Of a DNA stretch of 64,000 bases, positions 1 through 10,900 are shown one piece after another. The notes under the pieces were generated by a model. That model was not told where the DNA came from. It was given only the letters and a program-made list of their open reading frames with translations, and did not search any database. The DNA comes from Nemertoderma westbladi. Its lineage: Eukaryota; Xenacoelomorpha; Nemertodermatida; Nemertodermatidae. How positions within the stretch are numbered: position 1 is the first letter of the stretch; every line of letters starts with the position of its first letter. The stretch is from the NCBI GenBank assembly GCA_032718475.1, contig JAUCBJ010008895.1:1-64000 (forward strand). The letters run 5' to 3'. The position numbers and the translations under genes are program-made.

Positions 1-313
1 TATATTTCGCGAAGGTTTATTTGAAATTAAACGGAATTATTTGAATTAGACCCCATATCTTTTTTGTTTAAGAATGATATCGTACCCTGAAAGTGCGAAA
101 TGTGCCCCGCTATCAGTTAATGGATAGCTTTCACCCTTACTTTAACCTTTTCGATAACTTTCGCATAACTTTCGGTAGCTTTCGTTACCTTTCGGTAATT
201 CTCCTCTTTCAGAACTATCCCAATCCTGGCTCACTGTGTCATGCAGTATTGTCATACCCAATAATGCAGCGTTCATTAAGAATGCTATGCCGCTCTACCC
301 TCTACTGTAGGCT

Positions 314-840
314 TAATAATAATAATAATATTTATAATTTATATCGCGCCTTTCTATGAACTTTAAACAAGGCGCCAGAAGTAAAAAGTAAAAAGCAGAT
401 TTCCTGCTATGTACATAATAAAAGAACATTCTACAAAATACTTAGACGATAAATGAGTTAAAGTTCTTTAAAATAATATTTGCACCGAGTAGTGATGGCA
501 TCAATAATTCAATTGGTTGTTGCGTTGTGGTATTCCTGCCTGTAAAGATATGTCTTGAGTTTCGCTTTAAATATCCCAATGGAGTCAGCGTTTCGTATAT
601 CATCATCAGGTAGCGCATTGGTCGGGGCAGATACTGAGAATGCTCGCTTACCATAATGTTCCAGGCGGTAGCGTGCGGGGTTACAAGTAGACCCTTGTCT
701 GTAGAACGCAGTTCGCGCGTGGGATTGTACAATGTAAGCTGATTACGCAGGTAACGTGGTGCTGTACCATGAAGGCATTTGGAGGTTATCGTTGCAATAC
801 CTGTAGTTGACTCCCTAAAGCGACTGCTCTTGTACAGTAT
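314..840 (-). mobile_element. Degraded CR1/L2-type LINE, 3' end fragment
   Basis: Read on the minus strand, two adjoining frames together show the C-terminal tail typical of CR1/L2-clade LINE reverse transcriptases. About 786-655 reads KCLHGTAPRYLRNQL and then LRSTDKGLL. A frameshift near 655-660 leads into YGKRAFSVSAP, LPDDDIRNADS and FKAKLKTYLYRQEYHN, followed by a stop at 509-511. The 3' untranslated part runs to GGCGCGATATAAA and a short ATT microsatellite (314-330 on the plus strand), the usual 3' tail of such elements. The core RT domain is absent and the frame is broken, so this is a 5'-truncated dead copy. The upstream limit near 840 is approximate. Confidence 0.75.
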
Positions 841-1629
841 AGGCCCTGCCTACACTGTGGGTTGAGATCTTTGTAACCAACCATCAGCATGAATATTATC
901 ACATTTGCCAAATAATTAATCGTATAAGTTATATTTTTGGCAATAACATAAGTTTAGATTGTTCGCGCAACTACAAGTCAAGACAAATATTATACTGTAA
1001 AACTGTAGGCCTAAACAAAACATAATACAGTAGGCGCTACACTCAGTTCATACTGTAAAGCTGTAAAGCTGCTACGTTTCACACAATAATTGGAAGACCT
1101 TTCAGTAATTTGTTATACGATTAGCGCTTTTCAGATATGGTTTTTTGTGTTAAATTTTGGTCCGTCTACGTTCAGTATGACCCATAATATAGCGTCATTT
1201 TTGATAATACTAATTATGACACTGTACTGTATAACGTTGTGTTTAGTTGTAGGCCTACAGTCTAACTAACTTTATATGGCCAGCATCACACCCCATTTTT
1301 CACAGAATTCATTATACAGTATCTGTCAATAGGGGGTGTAGGCTTTAAAGGGAAATTAAATAATAACACTAAATAGTGAATTATTTGTGTCCATGTAATG
1401 TATAATATTTTATATTTTGATTTATTCCTGTTTACTTTGTAGTGTGAAGGGCTGTAAAATACTTCTTGGTCTTATTAGGGAATAGAGAATGTGCGTTTAC
1501 ATTCAGTACTAAGTACTAGAGTAAGTACTTCTCTTTATGTACAGTAAATATAGTTTACATTATGGATTATAATTATGCAGTTTGAGGATTACAGTATGTT
1601 TATACAGAATGATACTATACTGTGATTAG
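841..1629. other. AT-rich non-coding stretch upstream of exon 1
   Basis: No coding potential is visible on either strand. The sequence is AT-rich with scattered short words such as TACTGTA and TAGGCCTA. It would hold the promoter or a 5' intron of the host gene, depending on whether 1630 is the true start, but I see no convincing TATA box or CpG island. Confidence 0.4.
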
Positions 1630-2098
1630 ATGACGTCACTGCACCCGGACCAGGGTGCTGAGGGCGACGGTCGCCCAGCAACCCGCATGCGACCTTCTCT
1701 GACCCCCGGGGAACCGGTGGGGGGTGGGAAACAGTCGCTGACCCCGGGGGCTCCAGGCGCCGGTAGACCTTCCGTCACTGGGGCCGGTAGACCTTCATTG
1801 GCACCCAGACAACCCGAGAGACGCGGCTCCCGCACTGCAGGGGGTCTGGGTCTGCCTCCAACCTCGGCGCGCCCTTCGCAGGGAGACATATCTTCTGGGG
1901 ACGCTCGCTCCTCATTGGCTAAACGCGATACTAGGACCTCATTGGCTGTTCCCCAGCAACCGACTATAGAAATAACCCGGGCTCCTACCGCGGACGACCG
2001 ACAGAAGACGTCCAGACAGAAGGAGACGGGCGGTAAAATCCGGAAGGGAACTTCGCACGCCGCCTATCGGCCGTCGTTGACACCGGGACTAGGGGGAG
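1630..2098 (+). CDS. Host gene exon 1: Pro/Ser/Gly-rich N-terminal region
   Basis: The open frame starts at ATG 1630 and ends at an AG|GTATGA donor (GT at 2099-2100), leaving phase 1. It encodes about 156 residues of low-complexity sequence with recurring RPSLTPG-like words (RPSLTPG, QSLTPG, RPSVTG, RPSLAP and again RPSLTPG near the end). It is rich in Ser, Arg, Pro and Gly and probably disordered. A TAG lies in frame directly before the ATG. The same bases read ATTAG|ATG, so 1630 could be either the translation start or a splice acceptor from an unseen upstream exon. The high GC content contrasts with the AT-rich flanks and supports coding. No domain is recognised. Confidence 0.55.
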
Positions 2099-2479
2099 GT
2101 ATGATAGAATATTGAATATACTGTATTCATTTAATATTTAAATACATTGCGTTATAGACATGTACTTTAAAAAAAACAGGGCGTTATAAATACAAGGGTT
2201 GTACAGTAGGTATAATTTATATTAATGAACTATAGAAAATTAATGCTATATCTACAGTACAGTTGCACCGCAGTCAGTAGTAGCAGGAATGCATCATTTC
2301 TGTATCCCAGATTTCCTATCCCCCTTGAAGCGCATACCACCAACTATATATCCTAAGGCCCGCAGCACACTAGAGATGTAAGATGATAAAAAGTACATCC
2401 TATAATATGTTCTATTTTTGTCGATGTTCTAATTAGATACCCTAATTAATCTAACGAACCTTTACTTACTTTTGTCCAG

Positions 2480-2708
2480 GTCGGGATTCTACCAGCCGCG
2501 CGTCTCGCAAGGAATCCAGACGAGCTTCTCGACGCATTAGTACTAGACCTTCTATCCGCGAGTCCTTAGCCGGGTCGCTAGAGGACCAATCGGTGCAGGG
2601 CCCGCCATCATCCGTCCCAGACAGCGATGTCTCGTCCGTGATATCCAGACTGAAGTTCGAACTCCCAGACAACCCGGAAATTGCTATGAGACTGTCGGTT
2701 GTAAAGAG
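2480..2708 (+). CDS. Host gene exon 2: Arg/Ser-rich segment
   Basis: The acceptor is TTTTGTCCAG (AG at 2478-2479). The first two bases complete the phase-1 codon from exon 1, after which the frame stays open to an AG|GTTTGT donor (GT at 2709-2710). The stronger-looking donor GTAAAG at 2701 gives the wrong phase for exon 3, so 2708 is preferred. The product is Arg/Ser-rich (SRASRKESRRASRRIS), possibly a phosphorylated or RNA- or microtubule-binding basic stretch. It is followed by an acidic Ser-rich part and by LPDNPEIAMRLSVVK, which leads into the helical segment of exon 3. The retrotransposon begins only 153 bp after this exon ends. Confidence 0.65.
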
Positions 2709-2834
2709 GTTTGTGTGACTTCCCCTTTTATAGTTTAGAGAAAAGTGAAATTTTATAGATCCAAACCCGCCTATTACAGTTGCCAAGTCCAACTATAACT
2801 GTTGCAAATTTAATTCCATCTCGGTAAGATCGAA

Positions 2835-2853
2835 GGGGAGGGGGTGGGAAGGG
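2835..2853 (+). other. G-quadruplex-type motif next to the insertion site
   Basis: Four G-runs lie at 2835-2838, 2840-2844, 2846-2848 and 2851-2853, separated by loops of one to two bases, which satisfies the usual G3+N1-7 rule. It is intronic and ends 3 bases before the TGTGG target duplication of the BEL/Pao element. Confidence 0.6.
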
Positions 2854-2856
2854 AAC

Positions 2857-2861
2857 TGTGG
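2857..2861 (+). repeat. Target-site duplication TGTGG, left copy
   Basis: TGTGG directly precedes the 5' LTR and recurs directly after the 3' LTR at 20348-20352. Four- to five-base duplications are normal for BEL/Pao integrases. Confidence 0.9.
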
Positions 2862-4113
2862 TGTAAAAGCTTCTGTGGGATATAACTGGCCCCTTTGCTT
2901 CGCAATCCAGTTTCCCCCCAGGCGCTGGAATACTCTAAAAGGCTCTCTAACTATATATATATTCCCCTCGCCCGCAAGGTACCGTTATAGGTGTTTTAAC
3001 GGACATAAAAGTCATTCTTCTATATACGTGCTTTGGCGGACATGGTAAGGCAAAAAACCCGCAATGCACCAAATACCTTTACACAGCTTAGCCGTGATGA
3101 TTCAGATTACGACATCTAACAGCTGGTTGCTGACGTGGAAGCGGCCATTGGACACATGGTTCTTTGTTTAGCTTGAGCCAATCAGAGCGATTTTTTCTGT
3201 CGATGTGGAGATATTCGGCCGATCATACTAGGAGTGTTCAGTCTTACTGTTTTTCTTGATATAGTTTTGTTGTTGCTATCTAGGCCAGGAACACCGGCTC
3301 TAGAGTCAATTCGTTTTCATACTTTAGAAGAAACATTAGTAGGCTTAAGATTATAGAGCGTATAACTGTTATCAGTGCATATCACGGTCCAGTCAAACAG
3401 TGTTACCATCTTAACCTACCGTCTTAATGCTATTTACTGTTGTGTTTTGGTTGAATATTATTATTTGGAGAACATCTATAAAGAACCCAAATTTCCCAAT
3501 TTTCTTGATACACTACAGGTTAGAGAGACAGGCTACATATAGCGATTGCGACTTATATTGTTGTGGTTTGTAGTGAATTTAATGCTATTTGATAAGCCCT
3601 ACATGAGTCCGTTGCTGTTCGCTTTATATATGATAAAATTCATTGACGGTCGGCAAATTAGTGAGCAGTATTGTGTGTTACCGGTAGTGTGCATGATTGT
3701 GACTGATAACTAAGCATTTCCTAAAGAATGCGCCTCATACGTGAATCATAAGCCTTACCGACTTACCGTTGTGATTAGTATAAGTCATATCTCTGTTTAC
3801 CTAGATAGAGCGCCACGTCCTAAAGGAACTGTTAATATTTCCCGAAAGTGAATAATATTAGTCAGAAATTATTTATTAACGATCAATCGAATAATACAAT
3901 ACAGTAAGCTTACACTGCAATAATAATCTAAGCCCTCAGAATCCAGTCTCCCGGGTATATCCAGCGGGTGAATGGACGCGCACTAGGCTGGCTTCTGCTA
4001 ATGTTGTGTTTATTGGTATTAAATATTTGTCATCTTCTAAAGTCTATTTATAAACCAAAAGACATATAAATTTTGGCAGGTTAAACTGCTAAAGGTCTTC
4101 AAAAGCGCGTACA
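2862..4113 (+). repeat. 5' LTR of the BEL/Pao element (1252 bp)
   Basis: It begins TGTAAAAG, ends GTACA, and aligns end to end with 19096-20347 at offset 16234. Inside, a TATA-like stretch lies at 2951-2962, CCAAT-type boxes near 3146 (inverted) and 3179, and an ATTAAA at 4018-4023 that could serve as the polyadenylation signal in the 3' copy. The limits of U3, R and U5 cannot be set without transcript ends. At 1252 bp it is long for the clade. Confidence 0.95.
2951..2962 (+). promoter_or_regulatory. Candidate LTR TATA box
   Basis: A TATATATA run lies 90 bases into the 5' LTR and is repeated at the same place in the 3' LTR. Two CCAAT-type boxes lie downstream rather than upstream, so the true core promoter is uncertain. 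Confidence 0.3.
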
Positions 4114-4150
4114 ATAACAGTTATTGACTTTATTGCAGTAAGCAATAAAG
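4112..4150 (+). other. Palindrome and hairpin at the primer-binding position
   Basis: A 15-base dyad, CAATAAC-A-GTTATTG (4112-4126), spans the LTR/internal border. It is followed at once by a 9-bp perfect stem, CTTTATTGC with GCAATAAAG, around a 5-base loop AGTAA (4128-4150). No sequence starting TGG, as expected for pairing with a tRNA CCA end, occurs directly after the LTR. Confidence 0.7.
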
Positions 4151-4180
4151 TTGAAAGTACCGGTCGACCGGTAAACCTGA

Positions 4181-4373
4181 ACCGGTACTTCTGTAGGTCA
4201 GTAGGCCCAACTGCCAGAACCGGTACTGCCGTAGGTCCAACTGCCAGAACCGGTACTTCTGTAGGTCAGTAGGCCCAACTGCCAGAACCGGTACTGCCGT
4301 AGGTCCGTAGGTCCAACTGCCAGAACCGGTACTTCTGTAGGTCCGTAGGCCCAACTGTCCTAACCGGTACTTC
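4181..4373 (+). repeat. ACCGGT minisatellite, about five units of 30-38 bp
   Basis: Units start at ACCGGTAC and end CAACTGCCAGA; they alternate between forms with TTCTGTAGGTC and TGCCGTAGGTC. Unit lengths are about 38, 30, 38, 38 and 38 bp. Each carries the self-complementary ACCGGT. It lies just after the 5' LTR. Confidence 0.8.
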
Positions 4374-4680
4374 CAGTATAAGTACATTAGTATTATTCGA
4401 TTTTGATTATTGCATACTGGTAGGTCTTAGTATTTAATCAGGGACTGCAGCCCAGGTTTTTTATTGAGATTTTACTTATTTCTGTCGGTTTTATTTACAT
4501 GTAAGTTAATATTGAGCTGAAGACGTGTAAGTCTGCTCAGATTGTTCAGATAATTGTAGGCCGGACTGTTGTTAGATTGTTGTTGAGATTGGAGAGATTA
4601 CGGCTTGTGTAGAGTTTGTCCGATAGAGTGCCAGTTAGTAAGTTGGGGCAGCCATAGCTGTAAGGTCAATCCCCTCTTAA

Positions 4681-6234
4681 CCCTATTAGTACCGGGCTAT
4701 AAAATGTTGTACAAATACCGGGAGGGGGTCATATTGACCCCCCCCTCTAAAATCTACAAATATTTACGAAAACGGCTGATTTTTTGTTTGTGCGTAGGTA
4801 TCACTTGTGTGGATCCGACCGAAAAAAAAAATTTTCGAAAAAATGTACTGGGGTGGTTATATTGCAGCACCAAAATTACAAGTAGTGCACAATTTACACC
4901 AAATTTGAAAGTTACATTTTCGGCTAATTATTTTTCAATACAGGTTTTCTGGGGTGCAAAATACATTGCAAAATATTAAAAAATGATATGATTACTATAA
5001 ATTGCTGTTTAGTCCTCTCTGCGTAGGAAAAAAAATTAAAAAAACAAGTAACCAGCACTTTTCAGTTAGAACACAAAATTTTTAATTCACTTATACAATG
5101 CTATAAATTCACATTTTCAGGTTTTCGAGGGCGCTGATTCTAATGGAATACATTTCTAATATGCCAGATCATTGCTACTTGTATTTTTCGGCGTAATTTG
5201 GCAAATTTTGGTGCTAGCACCAAATTCGTACCCATCACCAAAAAGTACAAGTTTGCGATGTCCAGTGCTGTTTTTATTGATTCCATCGGATTCAGGACCC
5301 TCATAAACCCGTATAACGCATGAAACAAGGTGATACTATCTACTTATTAATTTGCATATTTTCCAAAATTTGGTGCTGGCACAACAATTTTCACCCACCG
5401 GCGAAAAATACAAGTTTGAGAACTCTTATGAAATTTTTACTGATTCCATTGAATTCAGAACCATCACAAACCCGTATAACGCAAGAAACAAGGTGACACA
5501 ATCAATTGATATATTTGATGGTTTTCAAAATGTGGTGCTAGCACCACATTTTGCACCCACATCCGAAAAATACAAGTTTGGGATGTCTAGTTCGATAATT
5601 GTATTTTCCATTGAATTCAGAACAGCCATAAACCTCTAAAACGCAAGAAATAAATTGTCACAAGCAATTTTATCTATTGAACAGATTTTCAAAATTTCGT
5701 GCTAGCACCAAAATTTGCACACAGCACCGAAAAATACAAGTTTGATACGCTTGGTGCAACTCGTATATATTTCATCGAATCCAGAAACCCAAAAAACCCC
5801 AATTGCGTAAAAAACAAGTTTCAAACGATCAATTTACAAAATTGACTTATTTCAAAATTTGGTGCTGGCACCAAAATTTGGCACCCACCGAAAAAAACAA
5901 GTTTGAAATTTCTAAGTCAATTTATATGAATTCCATCAAATTTCTAACACCAAAAAACCGGTGTAAATCAAAAATAGAGATGTTACAATTAATATTTAAT
6001 GAAATGTAATTTTCAAAAAACGTCTCAAAAAAAGTGCCAAAAGTAGGGTTAAAAAATGGTGCTATAACTCGAAAAGTACCCAATATTTTTGAAAACGGTT
6101 TTCACTTCTAGGAAGACAATAGATTTTTAGGAAAAGTCATAAAATTTCAGATTCCCAACTGCGTTAGTTTCAGAATTATAATAAAAAAACCACGGGATGG
6201 GTCATATTGACCCCCCCCCCCGGGTTTAATAGGG
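4681..6234 (+). mobile_element. Non-autonomous piggyBac-like element (1554 bp)
   Basis: It is flanked by TTAA at 4677-4680 and 6235-6238. The left end reads CCCTATTAGTACCGG and the right end, inverted, CCCTATTAAACCCGG, so the terminal inverted repeats are about 12-15 bp and start CCC, as in piggyBac-type elements. A GGTCATATTGACC dyad-like word recurs near both ends (4729 and 6200). There is no transposase frame; short frames inside are not convincing. Most of the interior is a ~162-bp tandem array. It would need a transposase supplied elsewhere. The empty site in the duplicated leader copy (about 6523-6526) confirms both ends. Confidence 0.85.
5130..6010 (+). repeat. Five ~162-bp tandem repeats, each centred on a palindrome
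   Basis: Units are aligned on GGTGCTAGCACC-like cores starting at 5210, 5372, 5534, 5698 and 5861 (spacing 162, 162, 164, 163). Each is followed by a CACCGAAAAATACAAGTTTG-like stretch, then a TTCCATTGAATTCAGAA-like stretch and ACGCAAGAAACAAG. The core at 5526-5553 is a perfect 28-bp palindrome (arm CAAAATGTGGTGCT) and that at 5207-5224 a perfect 18-bp one. The others are near-perfect. Confidence 0.85.
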
Positions 6235-7618
6235 TTAAAGAATAAGTCGTACTACCGTGTTAGAACGCATACTAACTAACCATTTTGGAATCTGCACATA
6301 CTGTAGTTTATTTAGGCTTGACAGTATTCTGCCAACGTTTTGGCCTGTGTTTGTTTGTGTGGTCTGTTCAGGTACCATAATAGTTATTACTCAGATATTT
6401 TGTAGGCTGGATTGTTGTCTAGCTATTATTAGGTCTGAAGAGATTGCTGCGTGTGTAGAGTTTGTCCGATAGAGTGCCAGTTAGTAAGTTGGGGCGGCCA
6501 TAGCTGTAAGGTCAATCCCCTCTTAAAGAATAAGTCGTACTACCGTGTTAGAACGCATACTAACTAACCATTTTGGAATCTACACATACTGTAGTTTATT
6601 TAGGCTTGGTGGTAGTCTGCCAGCGTTTGGTTTGTATTTTGTTTGAGTATTCTGTACGGGTAGCGTAATATTTATTATTCAGAGTTTATGCGATTATTCG
6701 CAACATTCATGTCCCCAAGTTTATTCCTACAGTAATTGTGTTTGTTACACATACCGTTATAGTTAAATTAACCCCGGTACTACACGGGCTGCTTGGCGTA
6801 GGAAAAGACTGGTGACTTTGTGCTTCGGTCACTCCAGCAGATGCCGTGGTTCTTTTAACTGTTCAAGTATATTTAACTACTGATTATTTGTTGTACCAGT
6901 ACTTGTACCTAATTTAGGGTTTAGTGTACAGTGCTTTCCGAGGTAATTAGTGTGTAGGCAGTATATTTGTGTTGTAAAGTGGTTAATAGGCACGCTGGAT
7001 CTGGTAGTCCGCGGTAATTAACTTCTAGGTAGGAACACTCCGTGATACATAACGTAGTACCTATAGCGATACGGTTATAGGTCGTCAGGCGGTGGTATTT
7101 TCCTATCTGGACAGTGCAATATATTTACTACTACTTATTATCTCAAATACCGTAGTACCCTGTCCGTTGTAATAACCAGAATTCTAACCCTTTGTTAGGC
7201 TGGTTTGTAGACTTCCTGTAAAATTACCCTAAAATTTCGTACGTAATATTTTTGTTGTGTTTAATTAGAGAATTAATCTCACCCGTATCGTAAGTAATTT
7301 GTAGTATTAAGTAACTTAGGTAAATTAGAATTATCTGTTTTAGTGTCCAATAAATAGCACTTCACTGAGAGCGCACAGCTTCTGTGTAGTGACTTCCCCA
7401 GAAATAATAACATTTATTTCAAATATTGACAAAACCCCTTTTAAACGGGTATATAAATATTATAAATCAACTCAAACGATTTCAAATAGTAGGCCTGCCA
7501 TACAACAACTAGGTCTCAATATCAGTTGGACTACTGCTTAAATAACGGTAATAAAGTAAGTTAAAGTAACCAAGTAACTCTAAAATATTCAGAAATTCAA
7601 TTATTCTAAAATAATTGA

Positions 7619-7866
7619 CATACCGGTATTTACCATAGGCTTATTCTATTTATTTCTATAAATTTGTGCTGAACTCATACCGGTATTCTGTGATTAATTC
7701 TAGTTCATAATTATACTTATATATACTATAAGTGTAAGCTGTATACCGGTATTCACGATAGGCCTATTATATATTTATATATATTTGTGCTAAAATTATA
7801 TACCGGTACTCTGTGACAAACCTAGTTTACAATACTTATATATACTATAAGTGTATACCGGTATTC
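7619..7866 (+). repeat. Two-copy 122-bp tandem duplication before the polyprotein
   Basis: TACCGGTATT starts recur at 7621 and 7743. Both copies contain TTTGTGCT, a second ACCGGTA-TCTGTGA word and ACTTATATATACTATAAGTG. The last is itself a 20-base perfect palindrome. Confidence 0.75.
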
Positions 7867-7972
7867 TAATATACTGTAATAAATTACCGGTACTAGGCCA
7901 ACGGTCATACTGAATTACTAGACTTGTTTTAACTGTAACTATAGCAGTAGACATTCAACTGTATAGCTAAAC

Positions 7973-10900
7973 ATGTCTGACACCCAGCAAAACCTATCAG
8001 ACAGTCTAATCGATACAACCATCTGTGACACAGATAGGAGTGTGGAGCGATTAAGAAAGGAGTTCAGCTCACCTCCTACTGAAAGAAAGGTCATCCCTCC
8101 AGTAGTAGTATCAGACCCTAAGCTAATCCAACACCATAGGTCTATCATCGGCACTCGGGCCCAAGTCAAACGGAACCAGGAAGCAGCTGTCCAACAGCAG
8201 CAACATCCTAGTCAAGAAACTTGTTCCCAGCGATCCGATAGCTCCAGTAGTGCGGATACTGCAGAGCTGACCCCCGAACGCGGAGTGCAGATGGCGGCTA
8301 CAGCCTACTCGGATCCCCTTCTCACCCTTCCTGCCGCAGTGCTAACTACTATATTGATTGCGGTGGAGGAACATCAAGCCGATAGAGCGAGAAGTAAGCG
8401 AGCGACCCAAGATAATTATGCGGGATACGCCAGGGAAGAATTGATGTCTATTGTCGAGTCACAATGGAACTTTCCCGGACCCGGACTCCCGTTAGATTTG
8501 TCCGAGGCTACTTGGGAGGATATATACAGGATGGGAGTGACTAAAGATACAATGGATCCAGCTGTTTGGAAGAGGTCGGCAGCAGGATATGTGCAGGGAT
8601 TCTTCGGCTCCTTGGAGCGATTAGAAGAACAACTGTTTCGACAACCCCAAGGACCTCAAGAGCAGGAAGAGCTGCTATATCAAGTACGCGAAAGAACCCT
8701 ACGCATTAGATTAATCCTATCAGCCTTTGAGGAAACTTCCAAAAGAAGACAGGACACGTCGCTGCAGGTTGCTGTCAAAACTTGGTTCCAGCGGGTAGGT
8801 CTCAAAGTACAAGAAACGGACCAGTGGAAATCCCAGCTGTCTGAGAGACTAACCTATGAAGAACCAACCGATGCCACCCTTTCTCAAGTGGAAGGCGAAG
8901 AGACCGCAGAGAGACCACGAACGAGAGACGCCATAGACATTTATCTGTCCGACTATCAGCGATTCCTAGGAGACGAAGAGTTGAGGAGACGGCTGTCTGG
9001 ACTTTCCCCTAATAGTGAAGGAACCCAGCGTGTGTCAGACTCAATCGATGCTGAAATGTTAGCTGCTAACCAAGCTGAATTTGATGAAAAACTCCGCCTC
9101 GCTAGAGTCCAAGAAGAACAAGTAAAGAAAAAGCGGATAGAGGACAAAAAGGCAGTAGCAGCGGCGAAAGCGGCAGCGGCAGTGGAAGCGGCAAAGGCAG
9201 CAGCGGCAGTGGAAGAGGCAAAGGCAGTAGCATCGGCGAAAGCTGCAGCGACAGTAGAAGCAGCCAAAGCAGCAGCAGCAATAGCATTGGGAGACGCAGA
9301 ACAGAGAGCGTCTGAAGAGACCACACAACTGGAGTTGGAAAATCTTCAAGAGACGCAAGACTGCATAAATAAACAGTTAACTGCTAGTCACATGCAGATG
9401 ATGAGAAAATCTACTCCCAAACGCCAGGGATATACGTCATCGGAGGAAAGCGAAACCACCGATCCTGAAGGCGGAGGAAATAGATCTCGTCTAAGCAGGC
9501 GTAGAAAAACATCTTACCGTCACAAATTGCCTGATTTGCCCCCAGCTGTTAGAAGACAACTAGCTAGCACAGACTTAAGTAGTATAGAACCTACAGACCA
9601 AATTATTAAGGTCAAAAGACTCCCTACTATAGTTGATGAGCCTGAAATAATTAGGCCTGTCGTTCCCAAAGTCACTCCTGTGTTAGAGACCCCTGTACTT
9701 CCAGAGCTTAACTCTAAATTCCCTTTACACAGTACTACACTGCCTGTGCCCGGTAGAACAGTCCATGAGAATATTCCTGTCCTGATAGCAGAGAGAGAAA
9801 TCAAAGATTTGTCTCCCGTCGTCCCGCGTCAGCCCGCTACAATGTTGGCGACTCCCGCTTCGGCGGTCGAGTGGGTAGAGGAGGGACGGCGGGGGATGAA
9901 TCTCCTGCTCGGACAGATGCAGGAGACTGTCCACCAACTTAAGGGAACAGTAAGGGAAGGTAGGGCCGAATTGCAAGAAGTGCAGCAAAGTATCGCGCTA
10001 GAACGCGACAAATTAGTCAATATCCAAAAAGGGATACCAATACCCCCTGTAACATTGTGTCAACCTGTTAGGTCTGAAGTATTACATGCGCAAGGTGTGG
10101 AGCCTACACGCATCTATACTGCTAGTGAAGTAGAAACTCCTATAGCAAACCCTATTAAGGGTGATTATAGACCTGTTATTAATGATATTCCCTATAGACC
10201 TGATAATGATCCGAGAAATTTATATACCGATAATTCGATATTAAATAACACGATGGCCCAAGAAAGCTTTACGCGTCAGATGGCTAGAACAGAAGCCCGC
10301 CAAGCGGTTAAAGTGGGAGAGATCGTCAAATTCAATGGAGATGAGATGAAATGGTTACCTTTCAACGAATATTACAAAGACAGCATACAGAACTCTGTGC
10401 TATCTAACGGAGAGAAACTTAGGTTCCTCATCAAGTGCTTGGAAGGACCTCCCAGGTTAATGGCGTTAAAGTTTATTGGACATCCAGAAGGATTAAGACA
10501 AGTTTGGGATACATTAAACATCAGGTATGGTAACAAAGATAACATAGCTAAGTATTTGTATGCAAAATTAGTAGCCCCCCGACACTTCCTTAGTAGCGGG
10601 ATTATAGAGTTTTCCGATGAGATTCAGGAGATCTGTAGACAATTGGACTGGTTAGGTAAGTCTCATGAATACCAGAGTTCCATGGTTATTGGAGCCGTAG
10701 TCTCTACTTTACCAAAGGGTGGAGTATGTACACGCTGGGACAAGAAAGTGTTGTACATGAATGAACAACAACGACGAAGCCCTACCATGGCTGATCTCAT
10801 GTCCTTCTTAGATGGTGAGGTAAAACTACAACTCATCAAGCAGTCCAGAGAGAAAACATCGGAAAATAAGGTAAGTGAGAAACCCGCTTCTAGGAGAAGA

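Larger units (their letters stand above)
4593..6607 (+). repeat. Tandemly duplicated leader segment, left copy split by a transposon
   Basis: Copy 1 is 4593-4680 plus 6239-6320 and copy 2 is 6440-6607. They share the stretches TAGAGTTTGTCCGATAGAG, AGTTAGTAAGTTGGGGC and AATAAGTCGTACTACCGTG. Similarity continues more weakly on both sides. Copy 2 shows the uninterrupted CCCTCTTAAAGAATAAG that copy 1 had before the transposon inserted at TTAA. Confidence 0.85.
4114..7972 (+). other. 3.9-kb untranslated leader of the BEL/Pao element
   Basis: No long open frame is found between the 5' LTR and the polyprotein start. The region holds the hairpin at 4128-4150, an ACCGGT minisatellite (4181-4373), a tandem duplication of about 170 bp (4593-6320 and 6440-6607), a nested piggyBac-like element (4681-6234), and a 122-bp tandem duplication (7619-7866). 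The parts at 6610-7618 show nothing further that I can support. Leaders of BEL/Pao elements are normally a few hundred bases. Confidence 0.7.

Noticed and set aside
442-732. Minus-strand 96-aa frame as a gene
   Set aside because: Its first part is LINE RT tail sequence and the true frame shifts near 655, so it is a decayed LINE fragment.
1626-1889. Minus-strand Pro/Gly-rich frame
   Set aside because: It is antisense to GC-rich exon 1; only the plus frame joins to exon 2 in phase.
2701-2702. Alternative exon 2 donor GTAAAG
   Set aside because: It has a better consensus than 2709 but leaves phase 0, which breaks the frame into exon 3.
4605-4979. 124-aa frame crossing into the piggyBac-like element
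   Set aside because: It spans the transposon border at 4681, so it cannot be an ancient gene.
8956-9358. Minus-strand Ala/Leu/Cys-rich frames
   Set aside because: They are the antisense of the alanine-rich tract of the polyprotein and have no independent support.
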